Origin: Pontibacter korlensis
GTDB taxonomy: Bacteria; Bacteroidota; Bacteroidia; Cytophagales; Hymenobacteraceae
DNA length: 64,000 bases
Assembly (NCBI RefSeq): GCF_000973725.1
Contig: NZ_CP009621.1
Span: 620,001-684,000, forward strand
Direction: 5' to 3'
Positions 16,797 to 26,405 of this stretch are shown here, piece after piece. Both the position numbers and the translations under genes were made by a program. The notes beneath the pieces are model-generated. The model was not told where the DNA came from. It saw only the letters and a program-made list of their open reading frames with translations, and searched no databases. Positions within the stretch are counted from its first letter, which is position 1; every line of letters starts with the position of its first letter.

Positions 16797-19310
16797 ATGC
16801 TTACTAGACTTATACCTTTTGCGCTTGCATTTGGTCTGTGCATTGGAGGAGCACAGGCCAGCGGCCACAACGAAGACACCGAATCAGAGAAAAACAAACG
16901 CAGCAAAACCATGAAGGTGATGCGTACCCAGGCTGCGCCCGTACTAGACGGGCACCTGGAGCCGGAGGTATGGGAACAGGTTCAGCCTGCCCGCAACTTC
17001 TATCGCTACGATCCTCTCAATGGCAAGCCTTCTTCGCAACAAACGGAGGTGTATATGCTCTATGATGACGATGCTGTGTACATAGGGGCCATGCTACATG
17101 ATACAGCACCTGACTCTGTGCTTACCCAATTGGGGCAGCGCGACTCCGGTGAAAATAACTCCGATATGTTTGGTGTGTACCTCGACACCTATAACGACAA
17201 GCAAAACGCTTTTGCTTTTCTTATATCTGCTGCTGGGGTGCAAACTGATATCAAGTATTCCCAGGGGAGTGAAGACTGGAACTGGGATGCTGTATGGGAA
17301 AGCAGCGTGCGCACCCATGAGGGCGGCTGGACTGTGGAGTTGCGCATTCCTTACGGAGCCATTCGTTTTCCAAAAGCAGAGGTGCAAACCTGGGGCGTTA
17401 ACTACATGCGCGTCATCCGCCGCTCCCGCGAAAAATCATACTGGAGCCACGTCGACAACTCTGTAAGCGGCCTGATAAACCAGGCCGGCCGTGCAATAGG
17501 TATTGAAGGTGTACAATCGCCGGTTAGGCTGCAGTTTATGCCTTATGTATCAGGCTATGTGAACCACTTCGCGAACAAAAACGGTGAGTCTGATGCCAAA
17601 GACCTAACCCACTCCATTAATGGTGGCATGGATGTGAAGTATGGCATCAACGATGCATTTACCCTGGATGTAACACTGATACCTGATTTTGGCCAGACGC
17701 AGTCAGACAACCAGATATTGAACCTGGGGCCTTTTGAAGTAAAGTATAGCGAGAACCGCCAGTTCTTCACCGAAGGCACGGAGCTATTTAATAAAGCAGG
17801 ACTTTTTTATTCACGCCGAATAGGAGCAAGACCTGTGGGCTATGGCAAAGTGAAAGAGCAGCTAGTTGAGGGTGAAGACATCATCAGCAACCCGGTGGAA
17901 ACACAACTGCTTAACGCAGCTAAAGTATCCGGCAGAACGCGCCGTGGCTTAGGAATAGGTCTTTTCAACGCTTTCACCGGCAACACTTACGCCACTGTGC
18001 AGGACTCTACCACGGGCACGACCCGGGAGGTGCTTTCCGACCCATTTACGAACTATAACGTGTTTGTGCTGGATCAAACCCTGCCGCGCAACTCTTATGT
18101 TACCTTCACCAACACGAACGTTACCCGCGCCAGTGGCTTCTATGATGCCAACGTGACGGGCTTGCGCATGCGCTTTGCTGATAAGTATAACATGTTTGCC
18201 CTAACCAGTGGCGGCAACCTAAGCCAGCTCTACGGCAAAGAAGATGATGGCAGTACCACACTTGGGCATCAGTATTTTGTAAACCTGAGCAAAATCAGTG
18301 GCAACTTTCGGTTTGGCTTAAACCACAATGTGGAGTCTAACACATATGATATTAACGACCTAGGCTTTATCAGCAACAACAACGAGATTAGCAGTAGCGC
18401 CAGTGTAAGTTATAATTTTTACCAGCCAGTCTGGAAGTTCCTGTCGTGGAACAATAGCTTCAGCGTAAGCCACAGTATGCTGTATGAGCCAAATAAATTC
18501 ATTGCCATGGATTTTAACGCCAGCACCAGCGTACGTTTCCGCAACTTCACCAGCGTCTGGCTAAATGCCAGCTTGCGCCCCTCCGACAGGCACGATTACT
18601 TTGAGGCACGCACATTCCCGCAGGTGTTTGTACGCCCACCAGCTTTTAGCTCAAACCTTGGCGTTAGTACAGATTACCGTAAGCGCCTTGCCTTAGATGC
18701 CTCTTCAAGTTACTGGCGCTCCCGCCGCTACGACCAGGACAGCTGGGGATTCAACTTCACTCCCCGTTTCCGGGTTAATGATAAATTCTCCATCGCAAAC
18801 GGCAACAGCTTAAACCTGGAGAAGCGCAATATTGGGTACGCCAATAAGTACACAGATGCTCAGCAGCAAACACGCATCCTTTTCGGCGATCGCACCCTAA
18901 CCACGGTTAGTACCACCGTAAGCAGTGCCTATATATTTAACGAGCGCTCAGGGCTTACTCTTAACATGCGTCATTACTGGTCCAGAGCGGCTTACCAGGA
19001 GTTCTATGAACTAACGAAAAAGGGGCTGCTGCAACCAACCACTGCAGAGCAGGAAACATATACATCTGAAATTAATGACATCAACTACAACACCTTTACA
19101 CTTGACTTGGTGTATAGCTGGCGTTTTGCACCGGGTAGCGAGCTGCGTGTGGTGTGGAAGAATTTTATTGAAGATCAGGGCGGTAAGATCGAAAACCGAT
19201 ACTTCGATAATATGTCTAACACATTTGCAGTGCCGCAAAACAATAATTTCTCTGTTAAACTGCTATACTTCATAGACTATATATCGCTCAGGAACGTATT
19301 TTCTGCATAA
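16797..19310 (+). CDS. DUF5916 outer-membrane protein with N-terminal CBM9-like domain
   Basis: An 837-residue exported protein; signal peptide to about residue 22 (CIGGAQAS). The N-terminal part (about 38-220) is a carbohydrate-binding-module-9-like domain (APVLDGHLEPEVWEQ, DDDAVYIGAMLHD, GWTVELRIPYGAIRFP). The rest is DUF5916, a beta-barrel-like region (MDVKYGINDAFTLDVTLIPD, DFGQTQSDNQILNLGPFEVK, ENRQFFTEG). Such proteins are common in Bacteroidota and probably sit in the outer membrane; their ligand is unknown. It is followed by an oxidoreductase-like gene only 11 bases downstream, suggesting one transcript. Confidence 0.9.
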   Translation: MLTRLIPFALAFGLCIGGAQASGHNEDTESEKNKRSKTMKVMRTQAAPVLDGHLEPEVWEQVQPARNFYRYDPLNGKPSSQQTEVYMLYDDDAVYIGAMLHDTAPDSVLTQLGQRDSGENNSDMFGVYLDTYNDKQNAFAFLISAAGVQTDIKYSQGSEDWNWDAVWESSVRTHEGGWTVELRIPYGAIRFPKAEVQTWGVNYMRVIRRSREKSYWSHVDNSVSGLINQAGRAIGIEGVQSPVRLQFMPYVSGYVNHFANKNGESDAKDLTHSINGGMDVKYGINDAFTLDVTLIPDFGQTQSDNQILNLGPFEVKYSENRQFFTEGTELFNKAGLFYSRRIGARPVGYGKVKEQLVEGEDIISNPVETQLLNAAKVSGRTRRGLGIGLFNAFTGNTYATVQDSTTGTTREVLSDPFTNYNVFVLDQTLPRNSYVTFTNTNVTRASGFYDANVTGLRMRFADKYNMFALTSGGNLSQLYGKEDDGSTTLGHQYFVNLSKISGNFRFGLNHNVESNTYDINDLGFISNNNEISSSASVSYNFYQPVWKFLSWNNSFSVSHSMLYEPNKFIAMDFNASTSVRFRNFTSVWLNASLRPSDRHDYFEARTFPQVFVRPPAFSSNLGVSTDYRKRLALDASSSYWRSRRYDQDSWGFNFTPRFRVNDKFSIANGNSLNLEKRNIGYANKYTDAQQQTRILFGDRTLTTVSTTVSSAYIFNERSGLTLNMRHYWSRAAYQEFYELTKKGLLQPTTAEQETYTSEINDINYNTFTLDLVYSWRFAPGSELRVVWKNFIEDQGGKIENRYFDNMSNTFAVPQNNNFSVKLLYFIDYISLRNVFSA

Positions 19311-19321
19311 GAAGAAAACTT

Positions 19322-19993
19322 ATGCAGAAAGTAAGAACCGCATTGATAGCTGGAGCTAGTGGGCTAGTGGGTGGTCACCTGATCAGCCTGCTGCTAAAGA
19401 GCGAACGCTATAGCCAGATTATTTCCGTTGGCCGCCACGAATTACCTCTGATACACCCTAAACTGGACCAACAAATAGTCAACTTTGATAAGATAAAGGA
19501 TTACGCAGCTGATATGGTGGCAGATGATGTTTTCTGTTGCCTAGGCACCACCATAAAAAAAGCTGGCTCTAAGGAAAACTTCTATAAAGTAGATCATACT
19601 TATGTAACCCAACTGGCCGAAACCACTGCCCGCAAAGGAGCTATACAGTTCCTGGTGGTTTCAGCTATGGGTGCAGACCCTGCCTCATTTGTTTTCTATA
19701 ATAAGGTGAAAGGCGAGATGGAGCGTGACGTGCAGCAGCAGCCGTTCAACTCGATCCATATATTCAGGCCCTCCCTGTTGCTGGGAGAACGCGATGAAAA
19801 GCGCACAGGAGAAGACTTGGCGGGTAAGCTAATGAAGCCCTTGAGCGGACTGATGGTTGGACCGTTGGAGAAGTATAAACCTGTAGAAGCAGAAGCAGTG
19901 GCAAAAGCCATGCTTGCCGCTGCAAAGCAAGAAACACCAGGCAAACACATACATCCCTCAGATGAAATAGCCCGCACAGCTACTCAACTATAG
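19322..19993 (+). CDS. NAD(P)-binding Rossmann protein (HTATIP2/TIP30-like)
   Basis: A 223-residue atypical short-chain-dehydrogenase protein. The N-terminal nucleotide-binding loop is GASGLVGGHL (about residues 10-19). DDVFCCLGTTIKKAGSKE and LVVSAMGADPASFVFYNKVKGE match the TIP30/YwnB-like group, with a Ser and a Tyr-x3-Lys pair (YNKVK). The reaction is unknown; an oxidoreductase or isomerase is possible. Start ATG 19322, 11 bases after the DUF5916 gene; the methyltransferase follows 43 bases later, so the three may form one operon. Confidence 0.88.
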   Translation: MQKVRTALIAGASGLVGGHLISLLLKSERYSQIISVGRHELPLIHPKLDQQIVNFDKIKDYAADMVADDVFCCLGTTIKKAGSKENFYKVDHTYVTQLAETTARKGAIQFLVVSAMGADPASFVFYNKVKGEMERDVQQQPFNSIHIFRPSLLLGERDEKRTGEDLAGKLMKPLSGLMVGPLEKYKPVEAEAVAKAMLAAAKQETPGKHIHPSDEIARTATQL

Positions 19994-20036
19994 CTCCTGC
20001 AGCCGCGTAAGGTGCTTTTCAGGCAATAAAACAAAT

Positions 20037-20822
20037 ATGGCTCCACAACCACTCAAACAAATTTTCCCGAAAGCTTTGCATTATGACCCTGAATGGGTGC
20101 GCCGACACTCTATGGGCGAGAATGTGCTTTTCAATCTTGAGAGCCTAACAAAATCCCTTGACCTGAAGCCAGGGATGCGTGTGTTGGATCTTGGTTGTGG
20201 TAAAGCAATCAGTTCTATCTTTCTGGCAAAGGAGTTTGGTGTAACGGTATATGCTGTAGACGAGGCTGTATCTGCCAGCGATAATTACCAGCGCATTTGC
20301 AAGGAAGGCTGTGAAGAAAAAGTGATACCGCTTGAAGCCGATGCCCGCGCATTGCCTTTTGCCGAGGAATACTTTGATGCCGTGGTGGTAGTGGATTCTT
20401 ATACTTACTTTGGCACCGACGAAAAGTACCTGCCTTACATTGCCCGGTTCATCAAACCAGAGGGTCACATTGCTATAGTAGATGTGTGCTTTACCCAAGA
20501 GGTGGAGTCGCTGGATCAAGTACCCGATTTTCTTCAGGAGGATTACCAGAGGTACTGGTACTTTATACATACAATAGACTGGTGGCGCAAGCTATGGGAG
20601 AAAACTGGGCTGTTAGAAATTGAGGCTGCCACAGAGCTTGCAGAGGCTGCCCTGGTACGGAAACACTATGTAAAGGACTTCGAAAAGTCTGGCGATGCTG
20701 ATCCGTTTGCCAAAGCACTACAGCTTGATGAGCAGAACTTTATCTCTTTCTTTAAGTTGATCGGCCGCCGAACCAAGAAAACGGCTTACCTACAGGACTA
20801 CAAAGAGGAGAGTAAAAAATAG
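20037..20822 (+). CDS. SAM-dependent methyltransferase (class I)
   Basis: A 261-residue class I methyltransferase. The S-adenosylmethionine loop is VLDLGCGKA (about residues 49-57), motif II is the acidic VYAVDEA, and EADARALPFAEEYFDAVVVV corresponds to motifs III and IV. This layout fits the Methyltransf_11/25 groups acting on small molecules or lipids; the substrate cannot be assigned. No membrane segment. It follows the NAD(P)-binding gene on the same strand. Confidence 0.88.
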   Translation: MAPQPLKQIFPKALHYDPEWVRRHSMGENVLFNLESLTKSLDLKPGMRVLDLGCGKAISSIFLAKEFGVTVYAVDEAVSASDNYQRICKEGCEEKVIPLEADARALPFAEEYFDAVVVVDSYTYFGTDEKYLPYIARFIKPEGHIAIVDVCFTQEVESLDQVPDFLQEDYQRYWYFIHTIDWWRKLWEKTGLLEIEAATELAEAALVRKHYVKDFEKSGDADPFAKALQLDEQNFISFFKLIGRRTKKTAYLQDYKEESKK

Positions 20823-20934
20823 CCCCCTCCTATACAAAAACAGTTTCACACTCCGTTAGAAGTTGTAATTTCGCAATAGCTATGGCACTTGTCTTTGCTA
20901 CATCATCTAAAAATAATTCAACTCTTAGCAAACA

Positions 20935-21426
20935 ATGAGAATTTTAACTAAACTGACTTTTGCGCTGGCACTACTGTTTTTTGCTGCCGTTGGTGCACAG
21001 GCTCAAAGTGGTTACTCCACCGGAATAGGTCTGAGAGGAGGTGCCGCATCTGGTTTAACTGTAAAGCACTTCATCAAGAGTGATGCTGCCATCGAGGGTA
21101 TCCTGAGCACTAGCTTCAAGTACAGAGGTACTGTTATTACGGTGCTTTATGAGAAACATGCGCAGGCATTCAACACCAGCGGACTGCAGTGGTACTACGG
21201 TTTAGGTGGCCACATTGGCTTCTGGAACGGCCACGACTACTACGACCGCGGCCATAAGCACTACCACGATGATGTAATAGGCGTAGGTATTGACGGTATA
21301 CTCGGCCTGGAGTACTACATCCGCGATATTCCGTTCACCATCGGTGCTGATATCAAGCCATACCTGAACATCCCGCGCGGAGGTGGTTTCTGGGATACTG
21401 CCCTGCACGTACGCTACGTGTTTTAG
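20935..21426 (+). CDS. Small outer-membrane beta-barrel protein
   Basis: A 163-residue exported protein: a signal peptide (MRILTKLTFALALLFFAAVG, cleaved near AQAQ), then a compact beta-rich domain (YSTGIGLRGGAASGLTVKHF, GIDGILGLEYYIRDIPFTIG, ending HVRYVF with the terminal aromatic residue of outer-membrane barrels). A His/Tyr/Asp-rich loop (NGHDYYDRGHKHYHDD) at about residues 101-116 could bind metal (inference). No enzyme motif. It is convergent with the succinylglutamate-desuccinylase-like gene and shares a terminator with it. Confidence 0.78.
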   Translation: MRILTKLTFALALLFFAAVGAQAQSGYSTGIGLRGGAASGLTVKHFIKSDAAIEGILSTSFKYRGTVITVLYEKHAQAFNTSGLQWYYGLGGHIGFWNGHDYYDRGHKHYHDDVIGVGIDGILGLEYYIRDIPFTIGADIKPYLNIPRGGGFWDTALHVRYVF

Positions 21427-21430
21427 TAGA

Positions 21431-21489
21431 TAGAGACATAAAAAAGAGGCCCTGCTATACTTTAGCAGGGCCTCTTTTTTATGTCTCTA
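21431..21489. terminator. Bidirectional terminator, 27-base perfect arms
   Basis: Arms 21431-21457 and 21463-21489 are perfectly complementary over 27 bases with a 5-base loop. A run of A in the first arm and of T in the second make it work both ways, between convergent genes ending at 21426 and 21503. Confidence 0.92.
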
Positions 21490-21502
21490 CAAGATTCATC
21501 AG

Positions 21503-22444
21503 CTAGAACGCTATATGCAGCAACGCATCGCCTTGATTTACAACCGGCATATTGTTTAATCCTACCACAAAACCAGTCGCTGGGGCATTCAGGCGTACTT
21601 CCATTTCCCCATACGGATCTGTAATGCTGCCAACTTGCTGGTTCTTTTTCACCTGCTCTCCTATTTTAATGGAGGTGCGCCAAAGACCAGCATTTTTGGC
21701 ACGCAGCCATATATCCTTCATACAAACTTCTGTAGGCTCAGACGGATCGGTAAAATTCGTCATCATCCCCAGGTGGTGCAGCACACGGCAAGTACCTTCT
21801 ATGCCTATCTTTATTCCCTTTTCATCAAAACGCAGGCTCTCCCCTGTTTCATAAACAAGTATAGGCTTGCCCAATTTGCCCGCTTCTTTGCGCAACGAGC
21901 CCTGGCGGTAAGGAGCATTCATGATGAAAGGCGGGGCAAAGGCTTTGGCTAGCTCTTCATTTTTGTGCTCGCTCAACACACAACGAATTTGTGGATAATT
22001 GGCGCGGCTGGATCCACCGGTATGAAAGTCCAGGCCGTAGTCTACGTATGGCATTACTTCCTTCATGAAGCGATGTGCCACACGGCTGGCAAGTGAACCA
22101 TCGCGGTTGCCCGGGAAGCTGCGGTTTACGTCTTTGCCATCCGGCACTTCCCGCGAAAAGTTCAGGAAACCATAGATATTAAGTACAGGCACTGCAATGA
22201 TGGTACCCTTCAGCGGGTAGAGCATCTTTTTAGACAGCATGCGCCGGATGATCTCTGTTCCGTTCACTTCGTCGCCATGCATGCCGGCCATCAGCAATAC
22301 CACTGGGCCATCATGCACAGAGCGGAAAACATAAACGGGTATCTCAATCACGGTACCGCTTGGCAGCTTGCTTATTACAAGCTTGGTGAGCACCTTCTCG
22401 CCACGGTCTATACTTCTACCGTTGATTACTATAGTCTCTGGCAT
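21503..22444 (-). CDS. Succinylglutamate desuccinylase/aspartoacylase-family metallopeptidase-fold protein
   Basis: A 313-residue zinc hydrolase of the AstE/aspartoacylase family (M14-like fold). Zinc ligands are visible as His56 and Glu59 (AGMHGDEVNG) and His141 (GLDFHTGG). A C-terminal beta-domain (about 240-313: GLWRTSIKIGEQVKKNQQVG, then a lipoyl-like turn) is typical. It ends a three-gene unit with rimK (1 base upstream) and a RimB-like protease. That linkage suggests a substrate among amide- or glutamate-modified molecules, perhaps poly-glutamate tails (inference). It is unlikely to be the arginine-pathway AstE, since no ast genes are present. Confidence 0.88.
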   Translation of the reverse strand: MPETIVINGRSIDRGEKVLTKLVISKLPSGTVIEIPVYVFRSVHDGPVVLLMAGMHGDEVNGTEIIRRMLSKKMLYPLKGTIIAVPVLNIYGFLNFSREVPDGKDVNRSFPGNRDGSLASRVAHRFMKEVMPYVDYGLDFHTGGSSRANYPQIRCVLSEHKNEELAKAFAPPFIMNAPYRQGSLRKEAGKLGKPILVYETGESLRFDEKGIKIGIEGTCRVLHHLGMMTNFTDPSEPTEVCMKDIWLRAKNAGLWRTSIKIGEQVKKNQQVGSITDPYGEMEVRLNAPATGFVVGLNNMPVVNQGDALLHIAF

Positions 22445-22445
22445 G

Positions 22446-23348
22446 CTATTCCTTTACGCTTTTTTTGCTGCGCTTTATAGCCAGCCCCTCTACATACTCT
22501 ATAATTTTACTGGCAATATCTTTTTGGGTGGCCTTCTCAATGCCCTCCAGTCCCGGAGAGGAGTTTACCTCCAGAATGAGTGGTCCACGCTTCGACTGTA
22601 GCATGTCTACGCCAGCTACTCCCAGCCCCAACGATTTAGCCGCCAGCAGAGCGGCAGCTTTCTCTTGGCGGCTAAGCTTGATCAACATAGCCTTACCTCC
22701 ACGGTGCAGGTTTGAGCGGAACTCGCCCTCTTTACCTTGCCGTTTCATGGCACCTACTACCTCTCCGTTCACAACAAATGCACGAATATCGGCACCTCCT
22801 GCCTCTGAAATAAACTCCTGCACAATAATACGCGCCTTCAGGTTATGGAAGGCTTCTATTACCGACTCAGCAGCTTTGCGTGTTTCGGCTAACACCACAC
22901 CAAGTCCCTGTGTGCCTTCTAACAGCTTAATCACAAGCGGTGCGCCGCCTACTTCTTTTACTAGTTCTGACGTTTCCTTAGAGTAGTTTGTGAAGGCAGT
23001 CTTCGGCATACCCAGTCCGGCACGGCCCAGTATCTGCAGAGACCGCAGCTTATCTCGTGAACGTACAATAGCCTGCGAGTCTACGGCACTCTTTACCTTC
23101 ATCATCTCGAACTGCCGTACCACTGCCGTACCATAGAAGGTAACCGAAGCTCCGATGCGCGGAATAACGGCATCAATATCAGTCAGGCGCTCCCCTTTGT
23201 ACAGAATGTGTGGGTCTCCCTGTTCAATCACCAGGTCGCAACGCAAGTGATCGAGCACAACGGCCTCATGCCCCCGCTGTTCTGCTGCCTCCACCAAGCG
23301 GCGGGTAGAGTACAATTTAGGGTTGCGGGAGAGAATGGCTATTTTCAT
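22446..23348 (-). CDS. rimK: RimK-type ATP-grasp glutamate ligase
   Basis: A 300-residue ATP-grasp enzyme similar to RimK, which adds glutamates to the C-terminus of ribosomal protein S6. Visible features are the N-terminal pre-ATP-grasp fold ([36 protein letters not shown]), the glycine-rich nucleotide loop [10 protein letters not shown], the acidic metal site GADIRAFVV, and [20 protein letters not shown] with the E.N metal ligands. Length and order match the family. Upstream, 8 bases away, lies a RimB-like protease, and an AstE-like hydrolase follows. Regulation is not evident. Confidence 0.92.
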   Translation of the reverse strand: MKIAILSRNPKLYSTRRLVEAAEQRGHEAVVLDHLRCDLVIEQGDPHILYKGERLTDIDAVIPRIGASVTFYGTAVVRQFEMMKVKSAVDSQAIVRSRDKLRSLQILGRAGLGMPKTAFTNYSKETSELVKEVGGAPLVIKLLEGTQGLGVVLAETRKAAESVIEAFHNLKARIIVQEFISEAGGADIRAFVVNGEVVGAMKRQGKEGEFRSNLHRGGKAMLIKLSRQEKAAALLAAKSLGLGVAGVDMLQSKRGPLILEVNSSPGLEGIEKATQKDIASKIIEYVEGLAIKRSKKSVKE

Positions 23349-23356
23349 ACGTAATC

Positions 23357-23839
23357 TTATTTCTGTTTTTGTTTGATCTTATACTTGTGCGCCAGGTTCT
23401 TTTTGGCTACATCCACTATAAAACGTCCTTTTAGAAGCGTTCGCCCGATAAGTACAGGGTACTTCATATCAGAGCGGTCAGATAGGGAGAACTCTGCCTC
23501 AATCTCCTCATCAAAAATCTTAATCCTGGTACGGATAACATAGCGCTCCTGCTTCTCTCCTATCGAACTTTTAATCTCGCGGAGGTTGTATTCGGCAAAA
23601 GTCAGCTTTTTGTGGTTGTATTGTAGGTGCGATGGGTCCAGCAGGTCCAGGCAAATCACCTTGGTGCCATCTGGCCGTACCTCCTCGTGTATATCGGAGC
23701 AATGAATGGCCGAGGTATAGGCACCAGTGTCTACTTTGGCTTCGATCTCCTCTATATCCAGCTCAGGAAAGGACACCAATTCACGCCGCCCGATCAGCAG
23801 CTTTTCAGGCTTAGGTTTATGAAGTTTTTCTTCTCTCAT
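23357..23839 (-). CDS. RimB-type protease (retropepsin-like, PF05618)
   Basis: A 160-residue member of the family annotated as ATP-dependent zinc protease. It carries a retropepsin-like active-site motif, Asp37-Thr-Gly ([13 protein letters not shown]), and the paired glycine-rich strand [20 protein letters not shown]. In Pseudomonas the RimB protein works with RimK in S6 modification. Here it is first in an operon with rimK and an AstE-like gene. The zinc-protease name appears to be a historical one; the visible motif is of the aspartic type. The start at ATG 23839 is preceded by about 220 bases with no gene. Confidence 0.88.
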   Translation of the reverse strand: MREEKLHKPKPEKLLIGRRELVSFPELDIEEIEAKVDTGAYTSAIHCSDIHEEVRPDGTKVICLDLLDPSHLQYNHKKLTFAEYNLREIKSSIGEKQERYVIRTRIKIFDEEIEAEFSLSDRSDMKYPVLIGRTLLKGRFIVDVAKKNLAHKYKIKQKQK

Positions 23840-24059
23840 CTGCGGCTAAAGATAGTGCGTCAACCAGGATTTCCGCACTTCCCATCATGGATTTGAAAAA
23901 GTACAAAACAGCCGGTTTGGTTTACTCCTGCTCAGCTGTTTTATACTTTGATTTTGTGCCAGAGCAGGTGTCAAAAAGCCCTCTTCCAGCAATGCGATAT
24001 GTTAATCAATGAAATCACATCTAATCAGGCTCCCTTCTCTTGCTCAGCTTAACTGTTAT

Positions 24060-25265
24060 TTACTTTACATAAGTAATACGGTAGATGGCGTTGTTCTTAT
24101 CATCCGATACCAACAGAGAACCGTCGCGCATTACCAGCACATCAACAGGGCGCCCCCAGTCATCCTGCCCTTCTAGCCAGCCTTCGGCGAACGGCTTATA
24201 ATCGGTTACGTTGCCGCTGCCGTCTGTAGAAGCCAGCATCAGGCGGTAACCGATTTTCTGAGAGCGGTTCCAGGAGCCATGCTCCGCTATGAAAATCTGG
24301 TTCTTGTATTCCTGAGGGAACATGTTACCTGTATAAAACTTCATACCCAAGGAAGCACCGTGCGGGCTGAGCTTTCGCACTGGAGCCACAAAGTCGTTGC
24401 AGTTACCTTGGTTGCCAAACTCAGGATCTGAGATTTCTCCGGCATGGCAAAACGGATACCCAAAGTGCTGTCCCTTTTCAGTAGCGCGGTTCAGTTCATC
24501 TGGCGGCATGTTATCACCTAGCATGTCGCGGCCGTTATCGGTAAAGTATAGGTTCTTAGACTCAGGATGCCAGTCGAAACCTACGGTGTTTCTAACCCCT
24601 TCCGCATAAATCTCAAGACCAGAGCCGTCTGCATTCATACGCGTGATGGTAGCGTAAATTGGCTTTTCTGATTTACAGATATTACAAGGTGCACCAACCG
24701 GCACGTAAAGCTTATCATCCGGACCGAAGGCAATATACTTCCAGCCATGGTGCGCGTCGCTCGGGAACTGGTCGTTTACTACCTCGAACTTAGCCTTGTC
24801 GCGGAAAGTCTGTAAAATGTTCGGGAACTTGAGTACACGGTTGATCTCTGCCACATACAGGTCGCCGTTGTGGTAAGCTACACCATTTGGTGAGTTTAGC
24901 CCTGAGGCAATTTCTACAACTTCGTCTGCCTTGCCATCTCTGTTCTCATCCACAACTGCAAAAACCTTATCGTTGCTGCGCGTACCCACAAACAACACGC
25001 CTGTCTCGCTCATGGCCATAGAACGGGCATTCTCTACATCCTGCGCATAATAGTCTATGCGGAAGCCCTCTGGCAGTTTAATGCGCTGCAGACTTTCGTC
25101 AATAGGGCCGGAAGGTAGACCTATACTGAAATCTTCATCTGTGGCTTGTTCTGTTTCGGTAGGTCCTGTTTTAGCAGTGTCGTTTGTAGAGTTGTCGGAG
25201 CTGCATCCCACGCTGATAGTAGTCAGGGCAAATCCCAGACACAGCAGGCGTAGTGTTCTTTTCAT
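24060..25265 (-). CDS. PQQ-dependent sugar dehydrogenase-like lipoprotein (sorbosone dehydrogenase family)
   Basis: A 401-residue beta-propeller protein of the GDH/sorbosone-dehydrogenase family. The start carries a lipobox with Cys21 (LTTISVGCSS), so it is a lipoprotein, followed by an acidic Ser/Thr-rich linker. Propeller motifs include LPEGFRIDYYA, SPNGVAYHNGDLYVAEINRV, AHHGWKYIAFGPDDKLYVPV and EHGSWNRSQKIGYR. A CNICK pair could bind metal or form a disulphide. The family oxidises sugars or uses PQQ as cofactor, but the substrate is not predictable. It looks monocistronic; 25266-25480 upstream holds no gene. Confidence 0.9.
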   Translation of the reverse strand: MKRTLRLLCLGFALTTISVGCSSDNSTNDTAKTGPTETEQATDEDFSIGLPSGPIDESLQRIKLPEGFRIDYYAQDVENARSMAMSETGVLFVGTRSNDKVFAVVDENRDGKADEVVEIASGLNSPNGVAYHNGDLYVAEINRVLKFPNILQTFRDKAKFEVVNDQFPSDAHHGWKYIAFGPDDKLYVPVGAPCNICKSEKPIYATITRMNADGSGLEIYAEGVRNTVGFDWHPESKNLYFTDNGRDMLGDNMPPDELNRATEKGQHFGYPFCHAGEISDPEFGNQGNCNDFVAPVRKLSPHGASLGMKFYTGNMFPQEYKNQIFIAEHGSWNRSQKIGYRLMLASTDGSGNVTDYKPFAEGWLEGQDDWGRPVDVLVMRDGSLLVSDDKNNAIYRITYVK

Positions 25266-25480
25266 ATGGTGTTAGTTTGGTTTGAAGAAACAAATTAAAC
25301 AGATACTGAGCTTATCTGTACTATAAAGTCGGCAATTCATACGTAACGTATACTCCTGCAGAGGCACAAAGTTCAGGCTCCTTGCACTGCAAGTCGTGCG
25401 TCTACAAGTTCTCCCTAAACAGAAGAGGAATAAAAATGTTACCTCTGCGATATTGCCTCACAGAATTGAAAGGTGTTGAA

Positions 25481-26293
25481 TCAGTAGTGACCTGTAGAGC
25501 GCTTTCTGTGTAGCAGATTTGCTACTTCCTGCAACAAGTATGAGTGACCGGTTTTTAGTAGCACCAGCTTTCCTTTCTCCAGAGCATCCACAAATACGGC
25601 TACCCGCTTAGGAGAAATCACCTCGTCATACTCACCCAAGAACATGGTAACCGAAACATGATGCTGGTTCAGTTGCTTTACGATTTTACGGATGTCAAAA
25701 TTCAGATCACGAAAACCTACCCAACTGCGGTATACCCGCAGGCGTTTCGGCATGCTGTCCATCTGGTAGTGTGCAAAGCGGAGCAGGCTCTTGTGCACCA
25801 GGTTATACTTATGTAACATGCGGAGCATTCTGAAGAACGGCTCAGGCCTTAACACTGTGTGCTTGAAGAGCTGCTGCAGCCAGCCGGGGTATGTGGCAAT
25901 GTTGTACCAAAAGCTTGTCTTGATACCGTCCGGAGCAATAAGGAACAACTCCTGAATACGCTGTGGCATATACTCCACCAGCGTAAGTGCAAACTTTCCG
26001 CCCATGCTAAAAGCCATCAGCGAAAATTGGCTTATGCCCTGCTTCTCCAAGAAGTGTTCTATAAAAGCTGAGAGAAACTCTTTGGTGAGCGGCATATTGC
26101 GCTTGTGCAGCTCGCTGCGCCCATGGAAGAACAAATCGAAAGCGTATATCGTGTAATCTGCCCCTAAAGCCCTCTCCATCGATAAATAGTAGCTACTGCT
26201 CTGCCCATATCCATGGAAGGCGAGCATAACACGGCTCCCGTGCCCAATAACGCGGTAGTGCAGCTTCGACTTATCCTGGATAATGTAAGGCAC
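25481..26293 (-). CDS. Alpha/beta hydrolase
   Basis: A 270-residue alpha/beta-hydrolase. The likely triad is Ser96 (MAFSMGGKF, a nucleophile elbow with Ala-Phe before Ser), Asp223 (LGEYDEVIS) and His250 (KTGHSYLLQEV). HG at 27-28 gives the oxyanion loop. A helical cap is rich in aromatic residues (about 130-200). The substrate is unknown. The start codon abuts an imperfect inverted repeat that fills the gap to the next gene upstream. Confidence 0.88.
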   Translation of the reverse strand: MPYIIQDKSKLHYRVIGHGSRVMLAFHGYGQSSSYYLSMERALGADYTIYAFDLFFHGRSELHKRNMPLTKEFLSAFIEHFLEKQGISQFSLMAFSMGGKFALTLVEYMPQRIQELFLIAPDGIKTSFWYNIATYPGWLQQLFKHTVLRPEPFFRMLRMLHKYNLVHKSLLRFAHYQMDSMPKRLRVYRSWVGFRDLNFDIRKIVKQLNQHHVSVTMFLGEYDEVISPKRVAVFVDALEKGKLVLLKTGHSYLLQEVANLLHRKRSTGHY

Positions 26294-26294
26294 A

Positions 26295-26397
26295 GAAGTT
26301 AGAGAGTTAAAAGGTTAGAAAGTTGTGAAGTAATGAGCAAGTAATGATTAGAACAAGGCTTCCGTTGCACCTTCTAACTTTTCAAATCTCTAACTTC
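26295..26397. repeat. Imperfect inverted-repeat element, no gene inside
   Basis: Arms 26295-26320 and 26372-26397 are complementary at 23 of 26 positions, around a 51-base centre. It fills the whole gap between the hydrolase start (26293) and the DUF502 stop (26406). The left arm shares a 15-of-17 match (26301-26317) with 47042-47058, the flank of the broken S23-type gene. It may be a miniature copy or an empty form of the same element. It has no U-tract typical of a terminator. Confidence 0.55.
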
Positions 26398-26405
26398 CAA
26401 ATTTT

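Noticed and set aside
20145..20570. Minus-strand frame opposite the methyltransferase
   Set aside because: Antisense shadow with no signal, domain or start support.
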